A program made the translations under genes and the position numbers. The notes below the pieces were generated by a model. That model ran no database searches, was not told the DNA's origin, and saw nothing but the letters and a program-made list of their open reading frames with translations. Positions 33,322-42,079 of a stretch of 64,000 nt of DNA are shown in pieces. Location of the stretch: contig NZ_FNHB01000001.1 in NCBI RefSeq assembly GCF_900104455.1, forward strand, positions 186,001 to 250,000, read 5' to 3'. Each line of letters opens with the position of its first letter. Positions within the stretch are counted from its first letter, which is position 1. The DNA comes from Dendrosporobacter quercicolus. Its GTDB lineage: Bacteria; Bacillota; Negativicutes; DSM-1736; Dendrosporobacteraceae.

Positions 33322-34002
33322 ATGAACAGACGTTTGCAGCGAAGAAAATTTCATTTGCGGGAACAGGGCTGCGCCCCGGATGATCAGCATTTGGCCCCAA
33401 AAGACCGGCAGCAGGAGGAAAATGAGAAAGCTTGCCAAAACCTTTCAGCCGATGATGACAGTGAGGCCGGCGCAGAGCTGACCATCATGAACCAGTCAAA
33501 CGAAATTGTCAGCATGTTGCAAAGGATTAACAATCAATTGGAAAAAATGCAGCAGTCCGAAAGCCGCAATGATCAAACCAACCAGGCAGGAGGCGGCCAG
33601 CAAGCCGGCTCCGGGAACGGCGATAATAGCCAGCAGCAAAACTCTGCCCCGCAAGGGCAGCAGGGGACGGCGCCTGCCGTCGACCGTCAGATGACCCGGG
33701 AGTTAGAAGCAATGCTTAGTCAGCTGCTGCAAAGCAATGATAATGATCTACAGTCGTCGGCAACCCAGCCTAACCCCAATTCAGCAAGTAGCAATCAAGC
33801 CGGCGAAAGCAGCCCAAATAAACAGCCGAACTCAAAGCTGGCGCAAACGGCTGCACAGGTTTTGGCCAAGGCGCAGTATGAGTTGGCAAATGAACTGGAA
33901 GCAAGTCTAAAAAAACTTAAACAGGTCATTAGCGAGAGCGAAAAAATTGCTAATAGAATTAGTAATTTACTGGGTGAAGAAAATAGTTCAAATAAATCAT
34001 GA
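33322..34002 (+). CDS. Gln/Asn/Ser-rich low-complexity protein in the spoVA operon
   Basis: 226-residue hydrophilic protein with no signal or membrane segment. A basic N-terminus (RRLQRRKFHLREQG), a short coiled coil around residues 55-75 (EIVSMLQRINNQLEKMQQSE), a long disordered Gln/Asn/Gly/Ser region (about 80-175) and a C-terminal helix (ELEASLKKLKQVISESEKIANRI). No family recognised. It starts 12 bases after the M50-like gene and ends about ten bases before the SpoVAE-type gene, so it is clearly in the operon. It could be a spore structural or scaffold protein (inference). Confidence 0.7.
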   Translation: MNRRLQRRKFHLREQGCAPDDQHLAPKDRQQEENEKACQNLSADDDSEAGAELTIMNQSNEIVSMLQRINNQLEKMQQSESRNDQTNQAGGGQQAGSGNGDNSQQQNSAPQGQQGTAPAVDRQMTRELEAMLSQLLQSNDNDLQSSATQPNPNSASSNQAGESSPNKQPNSKLAQTAAQVLAKAQYELANELEASLKKLKQVISESEKIANRISNLLGEENSSNKS

Positions 34003-34012
34003 GGTGATGATT

Positions 34013-34597
34013 TTGCCGGATAAAGTAAGGGTTATCCTAGTAACTGACGGTGACCGGGTAGCCCAACAGGCGGTTGAAGATATTGCAACTTCTCTGGGCC
34101 TTAGATGTATATCGGCTTCAGCAGGCAACCCCACGCCGATTAGTGGTGAAGAAATCATCAAACTATTGAAAGAAGTTCACCATGATCCGGTATTGGTCAT
34201 GTTCGACGACCGGGGACGCCGGGATAAAGGCAAGGGAGAGGCTGCTCTCGAATATGTGGCGAGTCATCCCGATATAACGGTGCTGGGTGCGGTGGCAGTA
34301 GCTTCCAATACGACCGGAATAAGGGGGGTGCCGGTGGATGCCTGCATTGCCTGCAGCGGGGATGTCGTCGATGTACCTGTTGATAAACGCGGCGGGATGA
34401 GAAATGGCAATGAAGAAGACAAGCCGGTGATTAAAGGCGATACGGTCGATGTATTAAATAATGTTGAGATTCCGGTAATCATCGGTGTTGGCGATATTGG
34501 CAAAATGAATAAGGCTGATGATATCCACCTTGGGGCTCCGGTAACCCGCCGGGCAATTGAAGAGATATTGAAACGGAGTGGCGTTAGTTATGGATGA
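34013..34597 (+). CDS. spoVAEA: SpoVAE N-terminal-type soluble protein (SpoVAEA)
   Basis: 194-residue soluble protein of the SpoVAEA group. Seen: the nucleotide-like VRVILVTDGDRVAQQAVEDIA start, VMFDDRGRRDKGKGEAAL, and PVIIGVGDIGKM near the C-terminus. In Bacillus SpoVAEA lies between SpoVAEB and SpoVAF, and its biochemical role is unresolved. Start: TTG 34013, eight bases after GAGG; the ATG at 34007 is too close. Its end overlaps spoVAF by eight bases. Confidence 0.85.
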   Translation: MPDKVRVILVTDGDRVAQQAVEDIATSLGLRCISASAGNPTPISGEEIIKLLKEVHHDPVLVMFDDRGRRDKGKGEAALEYVASHPDITVLGAVAVASNTTGIRGVPVDACIACSGDVVDVPVDKRGGMRNGNEEDKPVIKGDTVDVLNNVEIPVIIGVGDIGKMNKADDIHLGAPVTRRAIEEILKRSGVSYG

Positions 34598-36083
34598 AGA
34601 TCGTAAAGTAGCCAAAGATATTGATGTCAATATTAATTATTTGAAAGATTCGTTGGGTGTAGGCGAAAGTTTTGATATTGTTTTTCGCGAATATAAAATC
34701 GGGAGAAAGCGGGCGGCGTCTTTCTCGATCAACGGTATGACGAATGATGTGCTGCTGACCAATGTTTTTCAGGACATGCTGACTTTGAATCCTGATGAGC
34801 TGTCGATGAATACGCTGCAAAAAGTATTTTATACCAGAGCAACGCACTCCCAGGTCAAGATGCTGGATAATCTGCAGGATGCGCAAAACAGTGTGTTATC
34901 AGGCGAAATGCTGTTTTTTATTGACGGCGAAACTCAGGTCATTGTTTTTGATGCCAGGGCCTATCCTGCGAGAATGCCGTCCGAATCTAATATTGAAAAA
35001 GTTACCCGGGGCTCCCGCGATTCTTTTGTGGAAACAATGCCGTTTAATACCGCTTTGATCAGGCGCAGGCTGCGGGACCCTAATCTGCGGTTCGAGATTG
35101 TCAAGATTGGCGTTAGATCACAGGCTGATGTGGCGATTGCCTATATCAAAGATATCACTAATCCTGATTTGGTGAAAACAATCAAGCAGCGCTTGAACGC
35201 CATTGAGATTGACGGCGTGCCAATGGCCGAGAAGGCCATTGAAGAGTATATCGCCGGCGGCAGTAAGTGGAATATCCTGCCGAAAGTACGCTATACGGAG
35301 CGGCCTGATGTTGCCGCTGTTCATCTGCTGGAAGGCCATATTTGCCTGATTGTTGATACTTCGCCCAATATTATGATTCTGCCGACAACAATTTGGCATC
35401 ATGTGCAGCATGTGGAGGAATTTCATCAAAATGTAGTTGTGGGATCGTTTATGAGGCTGGTGAGGTTGATTGGCATTGTGTTTTCCCTGTTGCTCCCGCC
35501 ATTATGGCTTGCTTTGGTTTTGCAGCGGCATGTTCTGCCCGAGTCGCTCGCCTTTTTAGGTCCGCGCGATCCTGGAATCATTCCCATTGGATTTCAGTTT
35601 TTGCTGGCGGAACTGGGCCTGGAGCTGGTCCGCATGGCGACGGTGCATGTACCTTCAGCTCAATCGACGGCATTAGGCTTTATCGGCGCTTTTATGCTGG
35701 GCGAATTTGCAACCAAGGTAGGACTGTTTGGCAATGAGACGATTTTCTATGTTGCGGTTGCAGCAGTGGGGGCTTTCGCAACCCCAAGCATGGAATTTGC
35801 GATGGCGACGAGGGTATTCAGAGTACTGCTGATATTGGTGGTAATGTTCTTTAAGATCCCGGGGCTTTTCATCGGCCTGCTGGCTATACTGATTCTGATG
35901 GCGACCACAAAATCCTTCGGTGTGCCGTACCTGTGGCCGGCGGTGCCTTTTAACTACAGCGCGTTAAAAGATGTGCTGTTCAGGCTGCCTATCCCCAGCA
36001 AAACATTACGGCCGTCTGTGTTGAAGCCACAGGATACAGACAGGGTTGAAACCGATCAGGAGGACAGCGGGAAAAAATCATGA
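34590..36083 (+). CDS. spoVAF: Stage V sporulation protein AF (GerA-family)
   Basis: Homologue of the GerA-A germinant receptor subunit, about 497 residues. A soluble N-terminal part of about 290 residues (with IDGETQVIVFDARAYPAR and the SNIEKVTRGSRDSFVE motif) is followed by a membrane region of about five helices (HVPSAQSTALGFIGAFMLGEFA) and a short charged tail. ATG 34590 overlaps the previous gene, GGAG 11 bases upstream. Together with SpoVAC, AD and AE it completes the spoVA operon. Confidence 0.94.
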   Translation: MDEDRKVAKDIDVNINYLKDSLGVGESFDIVFREYKIGRKRAASFSINGMTNDVLLTNVFQDMLTLNPDELSMNTLQKVFYTRATHSQVKMLDNLQDAQNSVLSGEMLFFIDGETQVIVFDARAYPARMPSESNIEKVTRGSRDSFVETMPFNTALIRRRLRDPNLRFEIVKIGVRSQADVAIAYIKDITNPDLVKTIKQRLNAIEIDGVPMAEKAIEEYIAGGSKWNILPKVRYTERPDVAAVHLLEGHICLIVDTSPNIMILPTTIWHHVQHVEEFHQNVVVGSFMRLVRLIGIVFSLLLPPLWLALVLQRHVLPESLAFLGPRDPGIIPIGFQFLLAELGLELVRMATVHVPSAQSTALGFIGAFMLGEFATKVGLFGNETIFYVAVAAVGAFATPSMEFAMATRVFRVLLILVVMFFKIPGLFIGLLAILILMATTKSFGVPYLWPAVPFNYSALKDVLFRLPIPSKTLRPSVLKPQDTDRVETDQEDSGKKS

Positions 36084-36100
36084 AACCGTCTTTCCGGCAA

Positions 36101-36143
36101 AACGGCTGCGTTTGTATGATTAATCAATACAAACGCAGCCGTT
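36101..36143. terminator. Bidirectional terminator between spoVAF and the lipoprotein gene
   Basis: Perfect 17-base stem (36101-36117 with 36127-36143) and a nine-base loop. On the reverse strand it is followed by a short T-run. It lies between two genes that converge. Confidence 0.8.
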
Positions 36144-36188
36144 GCTTAACTAAATGCAATTTGCGATTAACGACAGTTCGCGCGATGG

Positions 36189-36935
36189 TCAGTGGCCGTG
36201 AAAGAAGTCGCGAATCCGTCCCAAGCTTTCATTGAGGTTGGCCAGGTTTTCTTCAAACGCCCCCTGGTTTTCGGCATTTACGGCATCCTTAATCTGGGTG
36301 ACATTGGAATGGGCAATGGTAAGCTGGTCGAGAATACCGATTTGCTCCATTGCCGGTTTTACCTGATTCCAGGTGTTTTCCAGCTCTTGTACTTTAGCGG
36401 CGGCTTTGCCCCAGTCTTTATCCTCGACATAGAAGCTGACATTGCGTACGGAATTGCCTACAGAGATAATATCGGCGAGCGGCGAAAGCTTATAAGATTT
36501 TGCGACATCGCTCACTGAGCTCATAAACTGGTTAAGATTTTCGTAAGAGTTAGTCAGTTTCCGGTCGGCGATTGAGCCGGACAGTTTGCTTAATGCTTCA
36601 TCCGCTTCTTTTACGCCTTTCTTTTCCCCAACCAGTGGTTTAGCTTGTTCCCAGATTGTCTGAAGATTGTCGAGCCCGGTTTGCGCCTGCGGCCAGATAT
36701 CTTTGGTTAAGCCTTCAAAAATCACTCCGGCGGTTGCTTCTAAGTCATATAACTGACTGGGAGGAGACCAGAAGCGTTGGGTAACCGGCGGGTTATCTTT
36801 ACTCTCCGGCGGTTTTCCCGCAGGTCCTATTTCAGGTTTTTTAGCAGGCTCTAACATGTTGCAGCCACTGAACAGTACGGCCAGCACCAGAACCGGCACG
36901 ACGAAAAAAACTAATTTCTTATTTTGTTTAGACAA
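36189..36935 (-). CDS. Putative lipoprotein, unknown function
   Basis: 248-residue reverse-strand protein with a lipoprotein signal: basic start, hydrophobic helix (about residues 8-23) and the lipobox LFSGC (Cys at about 25). The mature part is Pro-rich at first, then helical (heptad-like segments such as VQELENTWNQVKPAMEQIG), with no catalytic motif. A GGAGGAG ribosome site precedes the ATG. It stands alone, convergent with spoVAF and divergent from lysA. No family recognised. It is probably a periplasmic or membrane-bound structural protein. Confidence 0.85.
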   Translation of the reverse strand: MSKQNKKLVFFVVPVLVLAVLFSGCNMLEPAKKPEIGPAGKPPESKDNPPVTQRFWSPPSQLYDLEATAGVIFEGLTKDIWPQAQTGLDNLQTIWEQAKPLVGEKKGVKEADEALSKLSGSIADRKLTNSYENLNQFMSSVSDVAKSYKLSPLADIISVGNSVRNVSFYVEDKDWGKAAAKVQELENTWNQVKPAMEQIGILDQLTIAHSNVTQIKDAVNAENQGAFEENLANLNESLGRIRDFFHGH

Positions 36936-37071
36936 TAAAATCTCCTCCTTTTATTGATAGCTTTCGCGCTAAGTGCTCCGTTTATTCGAAGTCTTTTACT
37001 TTAGACGGTATTGACAGTTAATTACTGTTTATAATAAACTATAAAGTAAGGAATCGAATTCTTTTGTCCAT

Positions 37072-37145
37072 AACGGTTGTGAGAGTGTGCTCGCAGCCGT
37101 TTATTGTTTACCTGGTACCGCAGTTAAGAGGAAAACTGTACCAGG
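37072..37145 (+). promoter_or_regulatory. Structured leader before lysA
   Basis: Two consecutive hairpins: AACGGTTGTGAG/CTCGCAGCCGTT (37072-37101) and a CCTGGTA...CAGTT/AACTG...TACCAGG stem (37111-37145). They do not show the conserved elements of a lysine riboswitch. A TTGACA at 37011 and TATAAT at 37030 are only 13 bases apart, so the promoter is unclear. Confidence 0.45.
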
Positions 37146-37172
37146 CAGAGGAAACTTCGAAAGGGGCAGATG

Positions 37173-38504
37173 ATGAAACTATACGGGTCAATGAAAAGCA
37201 ATCCCGCCGGTCATTTGGAAATAGGCGGTTGTGATGCCGTTACGCTTGCCGCAGAATTTGGCACACCATTATACGTGATGGATGAAGAGCAAATTCGCGC
37301 TAACTGCCGGGCGTATGTTCATTCGTTCGCCAGGCATTATCCCAATTCCGAGGTTGTTTACGCCAGCAAGGTTTTCAGCACTGTGGCCATGTGCCGGCTG
37401 GCGGAGGAAGAAAACATGGGACTGGATGTTGTATCGGGCGGTGAATTATATACCGCGCTTCAGGCCGGGTTCCCGGCTGACCGCATCTATTTCCACGGCA
37501 ATAATAAAACTGCCCCGGAGCTGTTGATGGCCATTGACGCCAAAGTAGGGCGGATTGTTGTTGATAATCTGCATGAGCTGGAATTGCTGAATGAACTGGC
37601 GGCGGCGCGCAAAACGGCGGTCAGTATTATGCTGAGGGTTTCTCCCGGTATTGATGCTCATACCCACCATTATATTAAGACCGGCATGATTGATTCAAAG
37701 TTTGGCTTGGCTATTGCCAACGGTCAGGCCCTGGCCGCAGTCCGGGCGGCTTTAGCCAGGGAAAATCTTGCTGTTCACGGATTTCATTGCCACATTGGTT
37801 CACAGATATTTGATTTAAAATCTTATACTGAAGCCGCTGAAAGCATGATGTCGTTTGTTCGTGAAGCAAGCGTGCAGACCGGATTTATCGCAAAAGAGCT
37901 GAATTTGGGCGGCGGATTAGGGATTTTCTATACGGAAGGCGATACACCGCAGCCGATTGAACGTTTCGTGCAGGAAATTGTCAAAGCCGTAACTGTCGCG
38001 GCCGGCCGCTATGATTTGCCGCGGCCCAAAATTATTGTGGAACCGGGCCGTTCCATTGTGGGAGAAGCCGGCGTTACATTGTATACTGTCGGCTCTATCA
38101 AGGAAATTCCCGGTGTTCGCAAATATGTGGCGGTAGACGGCGGTATGACGGATAACCCGCGTCCGGCGTTATATCAGGCCCAATATGAGGCCGCATTAGC
38201 CAATAAGATCAATCATGTTTCTGTGCAAACGGTTTCTATTGCGGGGAAATGCTGCGAATCGGGCGATATGTTAATCTGGGATATTGAGCTGCCGGTGGTG
38301 GAGCCGGGCGATATTCTGGTAGTAGCGGCTACCGGTGCGTATAACTATTCAATGGCCAGTAATTATAACCGCAACCTGCGTCCGGCGGTTGTGTTTGTGC
38401 AAAACGGCAAAGCCGACTTGATCGTAAGGCGGGAAACCTACGAGGCAATCATTCAAAACGACGTGCTGCCCGAGAGAATGCGCAAACTGCCGGCCCAGTA
38501 TTAG
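37173..38504 (+). CDS. lysA: Diaminopimelate decarboxylase
   Basis: PLP enzyme that decarboxylates meso-diaminopimelate to lysine. Fold type III: PLP Lys in VYASKVFS (about residue 66), the HCHIGSQIFD motif, EPGRSIVGEAG phosphate site and the C-terminal CCESGDML with GAYNYSMASNYN. Full length at about 443 residues. Second of two ATG codons has better distance from AAGGGG. Its TAG stop overlaps the start of a dispersed repeat. Confidence 0.96.
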   Translation: MKLYGSMKSNPAGHLEIGGCDAVTLAAEFGTPLYVMDEEQIRANCRAYVHSFARHYPNSEVVYASKVFSTVAMCRLAEEENMGLDVVSGGELYTALQAGFPADRIYFHGNNKTAPELLMAIDAKVGRIVVDNLHELELLNELAAARKTAVSIMLRVSPGIDAHTHHYIKTGMIDSKFGLAIANGQALAAVRAALARENLAVHGFHCHIGSQIFDLKSYTEAAESMMSFVREASVQTGFIAKELNLGGGLGIFYTEGDTPQPIERFVQEIVKAVTVAAGRYDLPRPKIIVEPGRSIVGEAGVTLYTVGSIKEIPGVRKYVAVDGGMTDNPRPALYQAQYEAALANKINHVSVQTVSIAGKCCESGDMLIWDIELPVVEPGDILVVAATGAYNYSMASNYNRNLRPAVVFVQNGKADLIVRRETYEAIIQNDVLPERMRKLPAQY

Positions 38505-38657
38505 TACTGCACAAACCCTGAAATCTGCAGCTGCTGACGGATGATTTTCCGTAATACTGCATTGCCGTCAAGTGGCATACGCTGGGTAGGCCTCCTTCGC
38601 CTTGTCTTATGAAAATCATCGCGCCATTCACTTGCAGTTTCAAGTTGGTGCAGTGCT
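38503..38657 (-). repeat. Dispersed 155-bp repeat, copy B
   Basis: Reverse-oriented copy of the element at 15193-15348: ends AGTACTGCAC and GTGCAGTGCT, internal GGCATACGC segment, and the CGCCTTGTCTTATG region which is the complement of copy A. It begins within the lysA stop codon, so it has become the immediate 3' region of lysA. Confidence 0.8.
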
Positions 38658-38729
38658 AGGCTTGATTGCAGAATCAAGCTTTTTTGCTTGTGCAATTGCT
38701 TTTCAGGATTTTTCTAGTATAATTTTACT

Positions 38730-38960
38730 AGTACCTTGTCAGCCTTACAACGGTAGAATAATGGCGAGCTATTTTTCGCAAGACAAGGCGGAGAAGGAAG
38801 GCATACCGGGCGTATGCCGACTGACGATAAAGAAAACACGGTTTATACCGAGCGTAGCGAAGGCAAAAACCGATGTTGCCCTTATGCCGTTACGGCCAAC
38901 GCAGCAATGCGAAAAAAGATACGCTGTCTAAGCTAAGATTTAAATTTGTCAAGACGCTAG
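38730..38960 (+). repeat. Variant copy D of the dispersed repeat, with central insertion
   Basis: Same orientation as copy A. The left half aligns well (AATAATGGCGAG..., AGACAAGGCGG, GGCATACC...CGTATGCCG), then after CTGACG about 75 extra bases interrupt it before CAACGCAG resumes. The insert is itself partly palindromic (CGGTTTATACC.../...GGCAAAAACCG). The right end is diverged and its border near 38960 is approximate. A CTAGTA/TACTAG hairpin sits just before it at 38714-38731. The rest of the gap, 38961-39101, shows nothing recognisable. Confidence 0.6.
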
Positions 38961-39101
38961 CACCGTGCGTCGCTTGAATTTTGCGATTAGTATGCGAGGA
39001 TTTTTTGAGAGCTGGTGCGCCGGGCTTAAGGAGCAAGACTTGCGAATCGATTGGCAATGTGTAACAATGGTATAGACAAATTACGGGGAAGGTGATAGTA
39101 A

Positions 39102-39722
39102 ATGTTTGGCTTTGATCAGGATATGATTTTTCGTATTCCCGCGTTGTTGATAGCCTTAACGGTTCATGAATATGCTCATGCCCGGGCTGCGGTGTGGCTG
39201 GGCGATCCGACGCCCCGTTTTGAGGGCCGGCTGACGCTCAATCCTATTGCCCATTTGGACCCGCTGGGATTGATTATGCTGTGGCTGTTTAAATTTGGCT
39301 GGGCCAAGCCGGTGAATGTAAATCCGGCAAATTTTAAAGACTGGCGTAAAGGGATGATTATGGTTTCCTTTGCCGGCCCGGCCTCCAATATAATTATGGC
39401 CGTCATTGCCGCAATCGTGATTACGCTGCTGGCTAAGCTGCATATTCTGACCGGCTGGGTGGCAGCCATATTACAGCTGACTTATACCTATAATGTTATT
39501 TTGGCCATTTTTAACCTTATACCGATACCGCCGCTGGATGGATCGAAAATTGTGGCCAGCTTATTGCCTGGGCGCATTGCCTATCAGTATGAGAGTATTG
39601 GCCGGTACGGGCCGTTTATTCTTATCGGTTTGATTTATCTGGGCGTCATTGGCGCAATTATGTATCCATTGCAGTTCATCCTGTCGGTGATGATCAACAC
39701 AATTGTCAATGTTATTTTTTAG
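39102..39722 (+). CDS. Site-2 protease family (M50) membrane protein
   Basis: 206-residue intramembrane zinc metalloprotease of the YwhC type. Zinc motif VHEYAHA (HExxH, about residues 24-28), GPASNIIMA, and the third ligand motif PIPPLDGSKI (about 142-151). About five to six membrane helices. Substrate unknown. It lies directly upstream of trpS, a common pairing in Firmicutes (M50-trpS-scpA-scpB). Unlike the spoVA-linked relative at 32923, it has all metal ligands. Confidence 0.92.
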   Translation: MFGFDQDMIFRIPALLIALTVHEYAHARAAVWLGDPTPRFEGRLTLNPIAHLDPLGLIMLWLFKFGWAKPVNVNPANFKDWRKGMIMVSFAGPASNIIMAVIAAIVITLLAKLHILTGWVAAILQLTYTYNVILAIFNLIPIPPLDGSKIVASLLPGRIAYQYESIGRYGPFILIGLIYLGVIGAIMYPLQFILSVMINTIVNVIF

Positions 39723-39737
39723 CTGGAGGAGATTGTC

Positions 39738-40724
39738 ATGAGTAAAGGGCGCATTTTTAGCGGAATGCAGCCTTCCGGTAAATTTCATCTGGGAAATTAT
39801 TTGGGAGCGCTTGAAAACTGGGTTCGCCTGCAAAACGATTACGAATGTTTTTTTAGTATTGTCGATTTGCACGCGTTAACTTCGAAATTTGAAGATACCG
39901 GCTCTTTGCCGGAAAATATTCATCATATGGCGCTGGATTGGCTGAGCGCCGGGCTTGATCCCGAACGAAACATTATTTTTATTCAGTCCCAGGTCAAGGA
40001 GCATCATGAGCTGCATTTGCTGTTGTCCATGATGACGCCGCTATCCTGGCTGGAACGGGTGCCCACCTATAAGGATAAATTGCAGCAGCTTGGCGCCCAG
40101 GGGAAAGATATTAACACCTACGGTTTTCTCGGTTATCCGGTACTTATGACTGCTGATATCGTTTTATATAAGGCGGATACCGTACCGGTGGGCGAAGACC
40201 AGATACCGCATCTGGAACTGGCCCGGGAAATTGTAAGGCGGTTTAATCATTTGTACAGGCCCGTTTTTCCTGAACCACTGGCGCAATTAAGCAAAGCGCC
40301 GCTGTTGCCGGGGATTGACGGACGCAAAATGAGCAAATCGTACGGCAATGAAATACCATACGCGGCAAGTCCTGACGAAATACGGGGGCGGGTTCGGTTA
40401 ATCGTGACCGACCCGCAGCGGGTGAAAAAGTCTGATCCGGGCAACCCGGCGGTCTGTACAGCCTATAAATTCCACGAAATTTTCAATGCAAGCCAACTCG
40501 ACGCTATTAACGCCGGCTGCCGGCAGGCGAATATCGGCTGTGTAGACTGTAAAAAGAACCTGGCGGAGCAAATGGTCGTTCACCTGGCGGATATCCATGT
40601 CCGCCGGGATAAGTATGCCGCCAACCCGGCCCGGGTAAAAGAAATTTTGTTCTATGGCGCTGAGCGGGCTCGCAAGGTTGCCGCCGCGACAATGGAGGAA
40701 GTGCGGCAAGCCATGCATTTGTGA
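39738..40724 (+). CDS. trpS: Tryptophanyl-tRNA synthetase
   Basis: Class Ic synthetase. The HIGH-like signature is KFHLGNYLGAL (about residues 13-23), the KMSKS loop is GRKMSKSYGN (about 195-204), and the tryptophan pocket segment YPVLMTADIVLYKAD is present. 328 residues is standard. GGAGGAG before the ATG. No T-box leader is visible. Confidence 0.96.
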   Translation: MSKGRIFSGMQPSGKFHLGNYLGALENWVRLQNDYECFFSIVDLHALTSKFEDTGSLPENIHHMALDWLSAGLDPERNIIFIQSQVKEHHELHLLLSMMTPLSWLERVPTYKDKLQQLGAQGKDINTYGFLGYPVLMTADIVLYKADTVPVGEDQIPHLELAREIVRRFNHLYRPVFPEPLAQLSKAPLLPGIDGRKMSKSYGNEIPYAASPDEIRGRVRLIVTDPQRVKKSDPGNPAVCTAYKFHEIFNASQLDAINAGCRQANIGCVDCKKNLAEQMVVHLADIHVRRDKYAANPARVKEILFYGAERARKVAAATMEEVRQAMHL

Positions 40725-40725
40725 C

Positions 40726-41460
40726 ATGTCTGATTATAAGATCAAACTGGAAATATTTGAGGGACCGGTCGCCTTATTGATGCATTTGATCGAAAAAAAC
40801 CAACTTGATATTTACGATATACCAATTGCCGTGATTACTGAACAATATTTGGACTACCTTAAGACCCTGGCCGAATTTAATATTGAAGTGGCCAGCGAAT
40901 TTGTGGTTATGGCTGCGACTTTATTGCAGATCAAATCGCGGATGCTACTGCCGCGTCCCGCGCCTGCCAGCGAGCCTGAGGATGGTGAATGCGATCCCCG
41001 CCAGGAATTGGTGGACAGGCTTATCGAGTACCGGAAATTTAAGCAATTGAGCGAATTACTGGCTGATATGGCTGAACAGCGTTCTCGTTTTGTTACCCGT
41101 CTGCCGCAGGAGTTTACCGCTAAACGGTTATTGCCGGAAGGCCTGAGTATTGATCAATTGCTGTTGGCATTTGCCGCCGTATGGGAGAGTGCGATTGATG
41201 ATTACGCACTGGTATCCCGCGAAGAGATCAGTGTGCAGGATAAACTGCAGGATATTATGCAGTTGCTCTACCGGCATAAAGGACAGCTGGAGTTCGGCGC
41301 TATTTTGACCCGCGGGGGTACGCGCACCGAGGCTGTTGCCGCATTCTTGGCCTTGTTGGAGTTAATTAAGCTAAACCGGATTACCATCCGGCAAGAACAG
41401 AGCTTTGCGCCAATTTATATTATGTTAAGGGAGAGTGACGGGGCAAATGTCTGGTGTTGA
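40726..41460 (+). CDS. scpA: Segregation and condensation protein A
   Basis: Kleisin subunit of the SMC-ScpAB condensin. N-terminal EIFEGPVALLMHLIEKNQLDIYDIP-type helices bind SMC; a C-terminal winged-helix region ends in LIKLNRITIRQEQSFAPI. The ATG begins two bases after trpS ends and has no good ribosome site, so translation is probably coupled. 244 residues. Confidence 0.95.
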   Translation: MSDYKIKLEIFEGPVALLMHLIEKNQLDIYDIPIAVITEQYLDYLKTLAEFNIEVASEFVVMAATLLQIKSRMLLPRPAPASEPEDGECDPRQELVDRLIEYRKFKQLSELLADMAEQRSRFVTRLPQEFTAKRLLPEGLSIDQLLLAFAAVWESAIDDYALVSREEISVQDKLQDIMQLLYRHKGQLEFGAILTRGGTRTEAVAAFLALLELIKLNRITIRQEQSFAPIYIMLRESDGANVWC

Positions 41461-41977
41461 ACTACAAGGGCAGATCGAGGCGTTGCTGTTTGCGAGCGGA
41501 GACCCATTGCCGGCAGTTAAGCTGGCTGACATTTTGGCTGTGCCGGCCGACAAAGTGATTGCACTAATTGCTGAAATGGCGACAGCCATGGAGGCGTCTG
41601 ACCGTGGTTTAACCATAGTTGAAGTTGCCGGTGGTTATCAATTGTGCACAAAACCTCAGTTAATCAATACGGTTGAACAATTGGCCGGCGTCCATGAAAG
41701 CAGGTTGTCGGCGGCGGCCATGGAGACGCTGGCCATTGTCGCTTTCCGTCAGCCGGTGACCAGACTGGAAATTGAAACTCTGCGGGGCGTTAAGGCCGAC
41801 CGGGCGGTTGCGACCTTAATGGAGCGCGGCCTTATCCGGGAAGTGGGACGCAAAGAGGCGCTGGGCCGGCCAATCCTGTATGGTACCACCGACGAATTTC
41901 TCAAGTGTTTTGGTTTAAAGCATTTAGAGGAATTACCCAATTTGACAGAGTTTGAGTTTCCCGGGCAGTCCTGTTAA
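41447..41977 (+). CDS. scpB: Segregation and condensation protein B
   Basis: Dimeric winged-helix partner of ScpA. Diagnostic ELQGQIEALLFASGDPL start, LSAAAMETLAIVAFRQPVTRLEIE and the GRPILYGTTDEFLKCFGL C-terminus. ATG 41447 overlaps scpA by 14 bases and gives the usual short N-terminus. A weak GCAG/CTGC hairpin with a T-run after the stop (41964-41991) may end the transcript. Confidence 0.95.
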   Translation: MSGVELQGQIEALLFASGDPLPAVKLADILAVPADKVIALIAEMATAMEASDRGLTIVEVAGGYQLCTKPQLINTVEQLAGVHESRLSAAAMETLAIVAFRQPVTRLEIETLRGVKADRAVATLMERGLIREVGRKEALGRPILYGTTDEFLKCFGLKHLEELPNLTEFEFPGQSC

Positions 41978-42079
41978 AGGCTGCTTTTTTTATAGGAATA
42001 GAATAAATTTACGGATTAGGCTAAGACTAATTCTAACAATAGAACTGTCGGATGTTGGGCCGCTCAAAGGTGGATGAAC

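Noticed and set aside
37011-37035. TTGACA...TATAAT as a lysA promoter
   Set aside because: The spacing is only 13 bases, too short for sigma-A; kept as unresolved.
37072-37169. Lysine riboswitch before lysA
   Set aside because: The leader is too short and lacks the conserved L-box elements; only two simple hairpins are seen.
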